A DNA stretch of 64,000 nucleotides from Vaginimicrobium propionicum (GTDB lineage Bacteria; Actinomycetota; Actinomycetes; Propionibacteriales; Propionibacteriaceae), in NCBI RefSeq assembly GCF_900155645.1, contig NZ_LT706985.1:620001-684000 (forward strand), read 5' to 3'. Made by a program: the position numbers and the translations under genes. Under the pieces are notes generated by a model. The model saw only the letters and a list, made by a program, of their open reading frames with translations. It was not told where the DNA came from and did no database searches. Position 1 is the first letter of the stretch, and the number at the start of each line of letters is the position of its first letter. Below, piece after piece: positions 1 through 8,673 of this stretch.

Positions 1-741
1 TGGAACACAATCGCTCGGGTGTTAGGCACATACGCGGGCAACATCTCCGCCGATGCTCTCACTGTGGGTGTGAAGCGGAATGTGAAGCCTGAGCTGGCAG
101 AAGCCAAAGGCAAACGCCTCTTGATCGCGGCAGAGACCGAGGAAGGAATGAGGCTCTCCACCTCTATCGCCAAGCAAATGGCATCCACTGATCTGCTTTA
201 TGCGGAAAAGAAATATAAGGCGCCCTTCGCGTTCGCTCCTTCGCATACGCTCGTGCTGTATACAAATCACCTACCGCGCGTAGGTGCAATGGATGTTGGT
301 ATTTGGCGCAGGCTGATCGTGATCCCATTCGAGGCAAAAATCGAAGGCTCCTCGGACATCAAAAACTACGCCGAACACCTCTACCAAAACGCCGCTGGTG
401 CCGTTCTGCAATGGATCGTTGATGGTGCCCGCAAAGTGATCGATGACGACTTTGTTTTGAAGCCACCACCTAAAGTGCGTCGAGCCCTGGAGGCCTACCG
501 GTTTGAGAACGACTGGATGACACATTTCTTAGACGATAACTGCGAGATCGACCCGAGCTTCACACAGCCCTCGGGCGAGCTTTATAGCGTCTATCGCGCC
601 TACGCGCTCAGCGTGGGCGAATACGCCAGATCCACGTCCGATTTCTATTCAGCCTTGGAACAACTCGGATTCCGCAGACGCCGCACAAAGAACGCACGCT
701 ATGTGGACGGACTACGCCTGAAGAGCGAATTCAACCTTTAG
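1..741 (+). CDS. Phage P4-type primase/helicase, C-terminal part (5' end outside window)
   Basis: The reading frame is open from base 1, so this is the 3' part of a larger gene. The visible 246 residues match the SF3 helicase half of phage/plasmid primases (D5/P4 family): a Walker-B-like stretch KRLLIAAETEEG, then the sensor region LVLYTNHLPRVG followed by the arginine-finger segment IWRRLIVIPFE. These proteins unwind DNA at the phage origin and usually carry an N-terminal primase domain, which here would lie outside the window. It heads the visible early/replication block and is followed by a 135-bp gap before the nuclease gene. Family assignment is strong; length and N-terminal domains cannot be seen. 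Confidence 0.85.
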   Translation, partial: WNTIARVLGTYAGNISADALTVGVKRNVKPELAEAKGKRLLIAAETEEGMRLSTSIAKQMASTDLLYAEKKYKAPFAFAPSHTLVLYTNHLPRVGAMDVGIWRRLIVIPFEAKIEGSSDIKNYAEHLYQNAAGAVLQWIVDGARKVIDDDFVLKPPPKVRRALEAYRFENDWMTHFLDDNCEIDPSFTQPSGELYSVYRAYALSVGEYARSTSDFYSALEQLGFRRRRTKNARYVDGLRLKSEFNL

Positions 742-876
742 CCCCTAAGTGGTGACACTATCTGTCGGTCTATAACAGAACTTTTCTAAAGAGCAATAAA
801 AGCAAATATCTATATATAAAAAGTTATGTAAACGACTGGCAGAAAGCGTCACCACGTGAGCAGAAAGCAACACGTG

Positions 877-1158
877 ATGAAAGAACAACATTTAGAACAA
901 GCACTCGTAAAAACCGTTGAGGCTTTGGGCGGGGTCTGCTGGAAACTAGTCAGCCCCGGAACCGCCGGTGTACCTGACCGAATCGTGCTGTTACCTGATG
1001 GGCATGTTGGCTTCGTGGAAGTCAAAGCACCCGGCGGCAAAGTCCGCGCAATCCAAAAACACAGACTAAGGCAGATGAAGCACCTAGGCTTCACCGCACT
1101 CGTACTCAATAACCCTGATGAGGTTGAGGAGGTGTGCCATGCAATACAAGCCGCATAA
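877..1158 (+). CDS. VRR-NUC domain nuclease
   Basis: A 93-residue protein that is essentially one VRR-NUC (PD-(D/E)XK-like) domain. The signature residues are visible: GTAGVPDRIVL contains the catalytic aspartate, and FVEVKAPGG contains the E-x-K pair. Small stand-alone VRR-NUC proteins are common in phage replication modules next to a SNF2 helicase, as here, and probably process branched DNA. The ATG at 877 is chosen because family members begin close to this point; a GTG at 856 would add seven residues. The 3' end overlaps the start of the helicase gene, which suggests translational coupling. Confidence 0.85.
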   Translation: MKEQHLEQALVKTVEALGGVCWKLVSPGTAGVPDRIVLLPDGHVGFVEVKAPGGKVRAIQKHRLRQMKHLGFTALVLNNPDEVEEVCHAIQAA

Positions 1159-2497
1159 CTACCAACAGCTAGCAACGGCTTTCATTGAAGAACACCCGGC
1201 TGCAGCGCTACTGCTCGAGATGGGGCTTGGCAAGACCGTCATCACCCTGACAGCAATACAAGATCTCCTCTTCGACTCCTTTGAAGCCCACCGGGTGCTG
1301 GTTATTGCGCCGCTGCGCGTAGCAAGGAATACGTGGCCTGCCGAGCAAACAAAGTGGAGCCACTTACGCCAGCTACGCCTGGCAGTAGCTGTCGGCACCG
1401 AACGCCAACGCCGCCAAGCAATCAACTCAGGTGCAGACATCACAGTGATGAACCGGGAGAACGTTGACTGGCTTATTACCCGTAGTGGCATCAAGTGGCA
1501 GTGGGATATGGTCGTCATCGACGAACTCTCCTCCTTCAAAAACCATCGCGCCAAACGCTTTACCGCGCTCATGAAGATCCGCCCACAAGTAAAGCGCATC
1601 GTCGGGCTTACCGGCACCCCAGTCAGCAATGGGTTGATGGACTTATGGGCGCAGTTCCGGCTACTGGATTTGGGTGAGCGGCTCGGACGCTACATTTCCC
1701 GCTACCGCGATAAATGGTTCGATCCTGATAAGCGCAACGGGATGCAGGTGTTCACCTACAAGCCTAAACCTGGCGCTGAAGACGAAATCTACCGAGCAAT
1801 CTCGGATATCACGCTGTCGATGCGAACCAGCGACTACCTCACCCTCCCACCACTGACTGTCACGACCACCGAGGTGACCATGAACGGCAGGGAGCGCAAG
1901 GTGTATGACCGACTCGCAGCCGAGATGGTCGTCGAGCTGGGCGATGAGGTGATTGACGCGGCCAATGCTGCCGTCCTGGCTGGCAAGCTCACCCAACTAG
2001 CGTCTGGTGCGATCTACACCGAAGCAGGCGACTCTATCGTGGTACACGGCCGCAAACTCGATGCCCTTGAAGACCTCATCGAAGCTGCGAATGGGAATCC
2101 CGTGCTTGTGGCGTATTGGTGGCAACACGACCTAGCACGCATCCGTGAGCGCTTCCCGCAAGCCAGACAGTTAAAAACTTCAGCGGATATTGAGGCTTGG
2201 AATGACGGTGAAATCCCACTCGGGTTGATTCACCCAGCCAGCGCTGGGCATGGGCTCAACCTCCAACAAGGCAGCTCAATCCTCATCTGGTATTCCCTCA
2301 CCTGGAGCCTTGAGCTCTACCAGCAAACCAACGCCCGCCTGTATCGGCAAGGCCAGACCAAGCCGGTGACTATTACGCATATTGCGACCAAAGATTCGAT
2401 AGATCAGCGGATCTTATCGGCACTCGAATCTAAGAACATGACCCAGTCGGCGCTCATCGACGCGGTAGCGCAGACCTTGAAAGGAGAAACCAAATGA
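1139..2497 (+). CDS. SNF2-family DNA helicase/ATPase
   Basis: A DEAD/SNF2-type phage helicase of 452 residues. Motif I is MGLGKT near residue 30, motif II is the DELSS segment (VVIDELSSFKNH), motif III is GLTGTPVSNG, and the C-terminal RecA domain ends with NARLYRQGQTKPV, a typical motif VI. The start at 1139 follows a clear ribosome site (TTGAGGAGGT, 1124-1132) and overlaps the end of the VRR-NUC gene. Its probable role is remodelling DNA during phage replication or recombination together with the nuclease. The stop overlaps the next start by 4 bp, so nuclease, helicase and regulator form one operon. Confidence 0.92.
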   Translation: MQYKPHNYQQLATAFIEEHPAAALLLEMGLGKTVITLTAIQDLLFDSFEAHRVLVIAPLRVARNTWPAEQTKWSHLRQLRLAVAVGTERQRRQAINSGADITVMNRENVDWLITRSGIKWQWDMVVIDELSSFKNHRAKRFTALMKIRPQVKRIVGLTGTPVSNGLMDLWAQFRLLDLGERLGRYISRYRDKWFDPDKRNGMQVFTYKPKPGAEDEIYRAISDITLSMRTSDYLTLPPLTVTTTEVTMNGRERKVYDRLAAEMVVELGDEVIDAANAAVLAGKLTQLASGAIYTEAGDSIVVHGRKLDALEDLIEAANGNPVLVAYWWQHDLARIRERFPQARQLKTSADIEAWNDGEIPLGLIHPASAGHGLNLQQGSSILIWYSLTWSLELYQQTNARLYRQGQTKPVTITHIATKDSIDQRILSALESKNMTQSALIDAVAQTLKGETK

Positions 2498-2973
2498 GCG
2501 TTACACATCAAGAAACCGACATCACCTGGCGCTACGTTGACCGCCGCGCCGCTGCTATCAACGCCCTGCGCGACTACGCCACTATGGAAACCATCATCGA
2601 TAACACTCCCGACGACCTGAAAGCCATCGAAGCAGACCTGCCCAGCCTGTCCTCCCCCGTCTTGGATGGCAGCCGCCGTGCGTTCAACCCCACCGCGGCC
2701 GAGGACAAAATCCTTAACCATTTGGAACGGATCGATAACCGTACGAGGAAGTACCTGCAAGCCAAGGATTACATGGACTGGTTCAACCCCGCATGGCAAG
2801 CGCTCACCGATGAGGAGCGTGACGTGCTAGAGGTTTGCTTCCTTTCCGGGTACGAGTCCGCCACTGATGCGATTTATGAGGTGCAAGAGCGGCTAAACGT
2901 GGAACGCTCCACCGCCTACAACCGGCGCAAAACCGCCCTCGACCACCTCACCAGTCTCCTCTACGGACGCTAA
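2494..2973 (+). CDS. Phage late-gene regulator, ArpU/sigma-like helix-turn-helix protein
   Basis: The 159-residue product begins in an ATGA overlap with the helicase gene. Its C-terminal half (residues about 105-155) reads like a sigma region-4-type helix-turn-helix: LTDEERDVLEVCFLSG followed by a second helix and LNVERSTAYNRRKTALDHL. Such proteins (ArpU, RinA and related) sit just before terminase genes in many phages of Gram-positive bacteria and activate packaging and structural genes. The N-terminal half is acidic and without recognised motifs. Role inferred from position and helix pattern; the exact family is uncertain. Confidence 0.7.
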   Translation: MSVTHQETDITWRYVDRRAAAINALRDYATMETIIDNTPDDLKAIEADLPSLSSPVLDGSRRAFNPTAAEDKILNHLERIDNRTRKYLQAKDYMDWFNPAWQALTDEERDVLEVCFLSGYESATDAIYEVQERLNVERSTAYNRRKTALDHLTSLLYGR

Positions 2974-3045
2974 ACCCGGTTGGACAAAACCCGGACGACA
3001 TTCCCGAATCAAACCCGATATAGTGTAACTAGTTAGAAAAAGGTC

Positions 3046-3080
3046 AAAGCCCCGAGCGGAAAATATCCTCTCGGGGCTTT
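3046..3080 (+). terminator. Rho-independent terminator after the early operon
   Basis: Inverted repeat AAAGCCCCGAG / CTCGGGGCTTT separated by 13 nt. It sits between the regulator gene and the HNH gene, so it can separate early transcription from the packaging operon. Confidence 0.8.
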
Positions 3081-3105
3081 ACCATCACCACAGGAGATAA
3101 CGGGA

Positions 3106-3483
3106 ATGCCACGCAAACCCAAGCGCCCGTGCTCTGCGCCTGGCTGTCCCGAACTAACCCGCGAAAGGTTCTGCCCGCTCCACGCCAAAAAGGCAGATAA
3201 GAACTATCGTAAGTTTCAACGTGACCCGAGAATCAACAAGCGTTACGGTGCGCGCTGGCGCCGCATCCGTGCCGCATATATTTCCCAGCATCCTTTGTGC
3301 GAAGACTGCCTGGAAAAAGGAGTGACCACCCCAGTTGCCGAAGTCCACCACGTCCTACCCTTAGACCATGGTGGCAGCCACGACTTTTCTAACCTGCGCA
3401 GCCTTTGCAAACCCTGCCACTCCAGGCAGAGCGCGTTAGACGGTGACAGATGGAGGCAAGCCCTTCAGGTCTACACCTACTAG
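3106..3483 (+). CDS. HNH endonuclease
   Basis: A 125-residue protein with an N-terminal zinc-ribbon-like cluster (CSAPGCPELT then CPLH) and the HNH core: PLCEDCLEKG, AEVHHVLPLDHGG and NLRSLCKPCHSRQS. The paired cysteines and the HH motif are intact. HNH proteins placed immediately before the terminase are required for specific DNA cleavage in cos-type HK97-like phages, and the position here fits. The start at 3106 follows CAGGAGATAACGGGA. The 244-bp gap that follows has no convincing ORF and would be a reasonable place for a cos site, though I see no decisive sequence. Confidence 0.93.
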   Translation: MPRKPKRPCSAPGCPELTRERFCPLHAKKADKNYRKFQRDPRINKRYGARWRRIRAAYISQHPLCEDCLEKGVTTPVAEVHHVLPLDHGGSHDFSNLRSLCKPCHSRQSALDGDRWRQALQVYTY

Positions 3484-3727
3484 ATTTTTTGAAAAACGCG
3501 ACATAACCACCAAGCACTTCCCCACCCTAAAAATATCGACCTTGTTCCCACGCCACGTTACGGGACCAGTCGAGAATTCGGTTAGGGGTTGGGGCCCTCG
3601 AATCTCTACAGCTTTGACGAAGGTCAGCGGGCGGGGCCAACCGTACACAAAAAGACCGAATCAAACAGGGTATTAACCCGCAAGCCCTCCATTACCGGGC
3701 TAACCGCCTGGAAGGAGGCGAGATTTC

Positions 3728-4300
3728 ATGGCGAAAGACGGAACCAATCGTGGTGGGCGCCGTGTGAGGGCTGGCGCGAAACCCGACCCGCTGAGTGAGA
3801 AACTCGCTAAGGGTCTGCCTGCTACTCGCCTGGAAGATCCGCTAGCGACGCCTTTTGATTTCGAGGGCGCAGATGTTGGCGATGGCGCGGTGCTTGCTGG
3901 TGAAGTGATGCCGGAGCCGTCTGATTATCTGTCGGAGGTTCAGCGTGATGGTAAACCCTTGGGTGCTGACCTTGTCTACAAAGAAACCTGGCAGTGGTTG
4001 GATGAGCGTGGTTGTACGAGGTTTGTTTCTAAGCGTCTGATTGAGGCCTACGCCCAGGCTTTCGCCCGGTACGTGCAGTGTGAGCAGGCGATCTCCAAGT
4101 TTGGTTTGCTCGGCAAGCACCCGACCACAGGGGCTGCTATCGCTTCCCCGTTCGTTGCGATGAGCCAATCTTTTGGTAAGCAAGCAAACGTGTACTGGTA
4201 TGAGATTTTCGAGATTGTGCGATCTAACTGCACCACTGACTATTCGGGTGCGGCCCCGGGTGATGAGGTTATGGAGCAGCTGTTGAAAGCACGCTCGTAG
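3728..4300 (+). CDS. Terminase small subunit, P27 family
   Basis: 190 residues with the GGRRVRAGAKP start seen in P27-type small terminases and a helical C-terminal region. A good ribosome site (GGAAGGAGG) lies about 10 bases upstream. The subunit recognises phage DNA for packaging. In most HK97-like phages the large subunit follows directly; here it begins 6 kb later at 10320, because the SAM synthetase and methyltransferase block lies between them. Confidence 0.82.
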   Translation: MAKDGTNRGGRRVRAGAKPDPLSEKLAKGLPATRLEDPLATPFDFEGADVGDGAVLAGEVMPEPSDYLSEVQRDGKPLGADLVYKETWQWLDERGCTRFVSKRLIEAYAQAFARYVQCEQAISKFGLLGKHPTTGAAIASPFVAMSQSFGKQANVYWYEIFEIVRSNCTTDYSGAAPGDEVMEQLLKARS

Positions 4301-4322
4301 ATGCGTCCTAGTGTTTTTGAGC

Positions 4323-4592
4323 TTATTTGAGGCGTTTTCTTGCGCTGAAGCCTACCCCTAGCGCGATTCCGACTCCTGTGCCGTTTGCTACCCCCAAGGC
4401 GATATCGTCCATAATGAACCCAAAGATAATGCCGACCAACATCCCGGCAATCATTCCGTAAGCCACGGCTTTACCATTGCCGCCGGAAGGTTCTGACGGA
4501 TTAGGTTTACTCGTTTCGTCTTGCACGAATCCCAGTATCACACACGATTCGGGTTTTCCTCGTTTTCTTCGCTCCCTGCTCCTGGCTGACAT
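4323..4592 (-). CDS. Small glycine-rich membrane protein (reverse-strand cargo)
   Basis: An 89-residue ORF opposite to the phage late genes. A charged N-terminus (about residues 1-40) is followed by two hydrophobic glycine-rich segments (AYGMIAGMLVGIIFGFIM and LGVANGTGVGIALGVGF), a glycine-zipper-like membrane protein. No family is recognised. I see no good ribosome site at the upstream ATG, so the true start may be internal. Its position and orientation, at a border between late genes, match the other reverse-strand cargo genes of this prophage. It could be spurious, but the two membrane segments favour a real gene. Confidence 0.5.
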   Translation of the reverse strand: MSARSRERRKRGKPESCVILGFVQDETSKPNPSEPSGGNGKAVAYGMIAGMLVGIIFGFIMDDIALGVANGTGVGIALGVGFSARKRLK

Positions 4593-4642
4593 GGTGGGGA
4601 GTTTTTGTTTCTTTTGATTTTTTCTACTGAAAGGGCATTCCT

Positions 4643-5833
4643 ATGACTACGGTTCTAAGCGCTGAAGCAGTGTGTATCGGTCACCCCGATAAACTGTGCG
4701 ATTTAATTGCTGATCAGATTCTCGATGAAATTCTCTACGCCGATCCCAACGCCCGCGCCGCGGTAGAGGTCATGGCTACTGGGCGACGCATTATTGTCAC
4801 TGGTGAAATCAGCACTAATGCTCGTGTGGACTTGCGTGATTGCGTACGCACAGCACTTACTGCAGCTGGCTATAAGCCGTGGAGATTTTTGGTGTACGTG
4901 TGGGTGCGGCGTCAATCTAGCGATATTAACGACGGGGTGAGCACATCTTTAGAGGCTCGCTATGGCGATGAGTCCGCTTATTGTCTTCAGGGGGCTGGTG
5001 ATCAAGGCACGGTCTACGGTTATGCCTGCACTGATACTCCTGAGCGTTTACCGTTGCCTCTTGTTTTAGCCCACGAGATTTGTAAACGGCTAGATGATGC
5101 GCGCAAGCAAGGAACCATCACTGGGATCTTCTCGGATGGTAAAGCACAAGTTTCGGTGCGCTACAACGAGGTAGGTAAACCGCTATCTATCGAAACCGTT
5201 GTGGTTTCCGTCCAGCACGATGAATCCAAGGATTTTGAGGTGTTGCGCCGTGAAATAACTTCGCTGATTGTTGGCCCAGCATGTCAGCCATATCTACCGG
5301 TAAGCCCGGACACGGTTGTGTTGATCAACCCGTCCGGGCGGTTCGTGGAGGGCGGCCCTAAAGCTGACACCGGACTCACCGGTCGAAAACTTATGGTTGA
5401 CACCTATGGCGGGCTGGCCGGACATGGTGGTGGAGCTTTCTGTGGTAAAGATGCTTCTAAGGTTGACCGGTCGGGTGCTTATATGGCGCGGCTGATCGCG
5501 AAAACCGTGGTGGATGCGGATCTTGCATCCCGGTGCCAGGTGGCGATTAGTTACGCGATTGGCAAAGCCGACCCGGTTGCTTTCAGTGTGGACACGCTCG
5601 GCACCGGCCAATACACCGACGAAATAATCACGGCTGCAGCTAGAGATGTGTTCAATCTTCGGCCAGCAGCAATCATCGACCAATTTGGGCTGCGAGCACC
5701 CGGCTATGTGCGCTATTCGACGTATGGGCATTTCGGGGATTACACACGCAAGTGGGAAGACACCTGGACTACTAGCCGCGAAATTGTCAAGGCGGTGAAA
5801 AAGCATGCGCATCAAGCAAATAGCGCTAACTGA
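4643..5833 (+). CDS. metK: Phage-encoded S-adenosylmethionine synthetase
   Basis: A 396-residue, full-length methionine adenosyltransferase, which makes SAM from methionine and ATP. Signature elements are all visible: GHPDKLCDLIADQ near the N-terminus (ATP/metal site), GAGDQGTVYGYA, the TGLTGRKLMVDTYGG loop, and GGGAFCGKDASKVDRS. The C-terminal domain is complete. The gene lies inside the packaging module, directly upstream of and overlapping (by 29 bp) an adenine methyltransferase gene, followed by a cytosine methyltransferase. The arrangement strongly suggests that it feeds SAM to phage DNA methylation. The protein is more divergent than expected for the host enzyme (for example CIGHPDKLCD instead of the usual SEGHPDK context), consistent with a phage lineage. 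Confidence 0.95.
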   Translation: MTTVLSAEAVCIGHPDKLCDLIADQILDEILYADPNARAAVEVMATGRRIIVTGEISTNARVDLRDCVRTALTAAGYKPWRFLVYVWVRRQSSDINDGVSTSLEARYGDESAYCLQGAGDQGTVYGYACTDTPERLPLPLVLAHEICKRLDDARKQGTITGIFSDGKAQVSVRYNEVGKPLSIETVVVSVQHDESKDFEVLRREITSLIVGPACQPYLPVSPDTVVLINPSGRFVEGGPKADTGLTGRKLMVDTYGGLAGHGGGAFCGKDASKVDRSGAYMARLIAKTVVDADLASRCQVAISYAIGKADPVAFSVDTLGTGQYTDEIITAAARDVFNLRPAAIIDQFGLRAPGYVRYSTYGHFGDYTRKWEDTWTTSREIVKAVKKHAHQANSAN

Positions 5834-7061
5834 TCTCACCCCAGCTGACTACAACCCCCGCAAAGACCTACAACCTGGGGACGCGGACTACGACAAACTC
5901 AAACGCTCCCTGAGCGAGTTTGGGTATGTGGAGCCGGTCATCTGGAACAAAACCACCGGAAATATTGTAGGTGGGCATCAGCGTCTGAAAGTACTGGCTG
6001 ATCTGGGCTATAAAACCGTAGACTGCGTGGTCGTTGAGCTAGACGAAACCCGCGAAAAAGCGCTCAACGTTGCTCTAAACAAGATCAGTGGCGATTGGGA
6101 TGAATCCAAACTCGCCCTACTCATAGCCGACCTGGATGCTTCCGATTTCGAGGTTGAACTCACCGGTTTCGACGAATCCGAAATACAACAGCTGATAGGT
6201 TCTCTTGACGGCGACAGTATCGAGGACGATAACTTCGACCTGAACGCCGCCCTAGAAGCGGCAGCCTTTGTCGAAAAAGGCGATATCTGGAGGATTGGTA
6301 GGCATCGCCTAATGTGCGCGGACGCCACGAACCCGGCCGATGTCAAAACCTTGATGGATGGCAAACAGGCTAATCTGGTGGTCACAGACCCGCCTTACAA
6401 CGTGGACTTCAAATCGAACAGCGGCCTGAAAATCGCAGGCGATAAGCAAGACGCAGACGCGTTTTATGAGTTTCTGCTGGCTGCGTTCACCAATATGGCA
6501 GACGCTTTGGAGAAGGGTGGGTCTGCATATGTTTTCCATGCCGACACCGAAGGATTGAACTTCCGTCGCGCTTTTCAAGACGCTGGATTCTACCTGTCGG
6601 GCTGTTGTATTTGGGTTAAAGACTCCCTCGTACTGGGTCGTTCCCCGTATCAGTGGCAGCACGAACCGGTGCTGTATGGCTGGAAGAAAGACGGCTCTCA
6701 CGCTTGGTATGCGAATCGCAAACAAACCACAGTGTGGAATTTCGCCAAGCCCCGCAAAAACAGTGACCATCCGACTTCGAAGCCGTTGGATTTGCTGGCT
6801 TATCCGATTCGTAACTCCACCCAAACCAACGCAATCATCCTCGATACCTTTGCTGGCTCTGGTTCCACGCTAATGGCTGCAGAAGCCACAGACCGCACTG
6901 CCTACTGCATGGAGCTAGATGAGAAATACGCTTCCGTGATTCTGCGCCGCTACGCCGAAACAAGTGGGGATAGTGCCGGTATCACGTGTGAGCGAGGCGG
7001 CGGGCAATACGCCTACCTGGATCTGGTCAAAGAGGTCGAGCGCCCCAAGCAGAAAGGCTAA
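5805..7061 (+). CDS. ParB-domain/DNA adenine (N6) methyltransferase fusion
   Basis: 418 residues in two parts. The first ~120 residues are a ParB/Srx-like domain (LTPADYNPRKD, then GNIVGGHQRLKVL). The remainder is an amino-methyltransferase of the beta type: catalytic motif IV TDPPYNVDF around residue 196, and SAM-binding motif I DTFAGSGSTLMAAE near residue 350. Motif IV preceding motif I is the beta-class order. The fusion is common in phages and modifies adenine (or N4-cytosine) in phage DNA, protecting it from restriction. The start overlaps the end of metK by 29 bp, implying coupled translation. Confidence 0.92.
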   Translation: MRIKQIALTDLTPADYNPRKDLQPGDADYDKLKRSLSEFGYVEPVIWNKTTGNIVGGHQRLKVLADLGYKTVDCVVVELDETREKALNVALNKISGDWDESKLALLIADLDASDFEVELTGFDESEIQQLIGSLDGDSIEDDNFDLNAALEAAAFVEKGDIWRIGRHRLMCADATNPADVKTLMDGKQANLVVTDPPYNVDFKSNSGLKIAGDKQDADAFYEFLLAAFTNMADALEKGGSAYVFHADTEGLNFRRAFQDAGFYLSGCCIWVKDSLVLGRSPYQWQHEPVLYGWKKDGSHAWYANRKQTTVWNFAKPRKNSDHPTSKPLDLLAYPIRNSTQTNAIILDTFAGSGSTLMAAEATDRTAYCMELDEKYASVILRRYAETSGDSAGITCERGGGQYAYLDLVKEVERPKQKG

Positions 7062-7064
7062 CTC

Positions 7065-8405
7065 GTGAGACAAACTTTAAGGCTAGGCTCGCTTTTTGAT
7101 GGCTCGGGTGGTTTCCCACTCGCGGCAACAAAGGTTGGTATCGAACCGGTGTGGGCGAGCGAGATTGATCCCTTCCCGATCCTCGTCACCACCACGCGCC
7201 TTCCGCAAATGCAACACCTAGGAAACATCTGCAACATTGACGGCAGTCAGCTAGAGCCAGTGGATGTGGTCACGTTTGGCTCTCCTTGCCAAGACCTATC
7301 GGTGGCAGGTAAAAGGGCAGGCTTATCTGGCGAACGCTCGGGTCTATTCCACCAAGCTGTCAGAGTCATCAAGGAAATGAGAAAGGCAAGTCATGGTCTA
7401 TATCCAAGATTCGCTGTTTGGGAAAACGTGCCCGGAGCCTTCTCAAGCAATAAAGGGGCAGACTTCCACAGCGTCCTGCAAAACCTCATCTCGGTTGTCG
7501 ACGGGCAAGCAGCGGCTGACCTACCTCGAGTACAAAAGTGGCATAAAGCTGGAGCGGTCGTGGCAGACCAATGGAGTATTGCGTGGCGAGTATTGGACGC
7601 GCAATTTTTCGGAGTACCCCAACGACGTAGAAGAATCTACCTTATCGCAGATTTTGCAAGCGAGCGTGCCGGACAAATACTCTTTGAGCCCACGGGCAGC
7701 TCAAGGAATCTTGCGCAGGGCTGCAGTGAAAAGCAAAACCCTCCCACCAATCCTCGAGCAGGCACTCACGAGGCAAGCAAATCTTTAGATGTGTTCGCCT
7801 TGCGGATGCGGGCAGGTAAACCAGGTGGTGGTAAAGGTCCGCTCGTGCAAACAAATCTGTCAGGCACGCTCGGATGCAGTAACGATCAGAGTATTATTGA
7901 GCCGCTACTATTTGACCATCATCCCCAAGACGCGAGAGTTACTGGACCACGTGATGTCGCCTCAACCGTGACCGCTCGTTACGGCACTGGCGGAGGCAAT
8001 ACTCCCATCATCGCTACCGCCTACGGTTTCAATGCGTTACATGAGGGACGCGGCGCGGCAGTGGGCAGGTACGGTTATTCAACCGAGGTATCCAAGACGC
8101 TCGATACGTCAGGGATAACTCCGACCTGCAACCAAGGCGGCATCGCCATCGTCGAACCCGACGTTGTGAGTGCCTCGAAGGCAGACTTCTTCTGCCGAGG
8201 AAACGTCAATATTGCTGGTGCTCTGTTGGCTTCGGACTCAACTGAGCCGCCCCTGGTCACCGACCCTGGCATGCCCGAATACCGCGTTAGACGCTTAACC
8301 CCAACCGAATGCGCCCGCCTACAAGGATTCCCTGATACTTGGACAGACGGACTCGCCATCGAGAACCCGAGCGAAGACGTGCTGGATTATTGGTGGCAAG
8401 TCTGA
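7065..8405 (+). CDS. DNA (cytosine-5) methyltransferase, cut short by an in-frame TGA
   Basis: A C5-methyltransferase with motif I SLFDGSGGFPLAA, motif IV catalytic loop GSPCQDLS, motif VI ENVPGAF, motif VIII QRRRRIYLI, and motif IX RRLTPTECARLQGFPDTW. Translation starts at a GTG (7065) after GAAAGG, 3 bp behind the adenine methyltransferase. The frame stops at TGA 8403-8405, but the same frame continues downstream into motif X (see 8406-8591), so a Trp codon has probably mutated to TGA. The long region between motifs VIII and IX is the target-recognition domain. Without motif X, which completes the SAM pocket, activity is doubtful. Confidence 0.88.
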   Translation: MRQTLRLGSLFDGSGGFPLAATKVGIEPVWASEIDPFPILVTTTRLPQMQHLGNICNIDGSQLEPVDVVTFGSPCQDLSVAGKRAGLSGERSGLFHQAVRVIKEMRKASHGLYPRFAVWENVPGAFSSNKGADFHSVLQNLISVVDGQAAADLPRVQKWHKAGAVVADQWSIAWRVLDAQFFGVPQRRRRIYLIADFASERAGQILFEPTGSSRNLAQGCSEKQNPPTNPRAGTHEASKSLDVFALRMRAGKPGGGKGPLVQTNLSGTLGCSNDQSIIEPLLFDHHPQDARVTGPRDVASTVTARYGTGGGNTPIIATAYGFNALHEGRGAAVGRYGYSTEVSKTLDTSGITPTCNQGGIAIVEPDVVSASKADFFCRGNVNIAGALLASDSTEPPLVTDPGMPEYRVRRLTPTECARLQGFPDTWTDGLAIENPSEDVLDYWWQV

Positions 8406-8591
8406 GCCAGCTGGGGCAAGGTGCAAGGATTGAAAAAACCTAAAACCCGCACGCAAGTACGCAAATGGCTGGCTAATCCAGTGACCGACCGGGCGTTATA
8501 CAAGCTGTGGGGAAACGGGATAGCTTTGCCGTGCGCTGAACTCGTGCTTTCCCAGATAGTCACTGAGGCCACTAAAACTCCTGGATTTTAA
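8406..8591 (+). pseudogene. Detached C-terminus (motif X) of the cytosine methyltransferase
   Basis: The frame of the preceding gene continues after the TGA for 61 codons to TAA 8589-8591. It contains ALYKLWGNGIALPCAE, the typical motif X of C5-methyltransferases (consensus around GNSV). This shows that the upstream TGA is a lesion or a sequence error rather than the natural end. The expected residue at the stop is Trp (TGG), one base different. Confidence 0.8.
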
Positions 8592-8639
8592 GGCGAAAAT
8601 GACTGGATAAGCCCGCGAACCTATGGCTGTATATACATG
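8591..8639 (+). repeat. Repeated promoter/leader cassette, copy 1
   Basis: Shares GAAAATGACTGGATAAG and CTATGGCTGTATATACAT with copies at 9351 and 9866. Each copy lies just before a small phage ORF. The TATATACAT segment resembles an extended -10 box. This copy lacks the ACCGAAACGGT dyad found in the other two. Confidence 0.7.
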
Positions 8640-8673
8640 ACCAAACAACCAGCAAGAAAGAGAGGGTTTGGTG

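Noticed and set aside
749-855. Inverted repeat GTGGTGAC / GTCACCAC around the gap after the primase gene
   Set aside because: Only 8-bp arms nearly 100 bp apart; could be chance.
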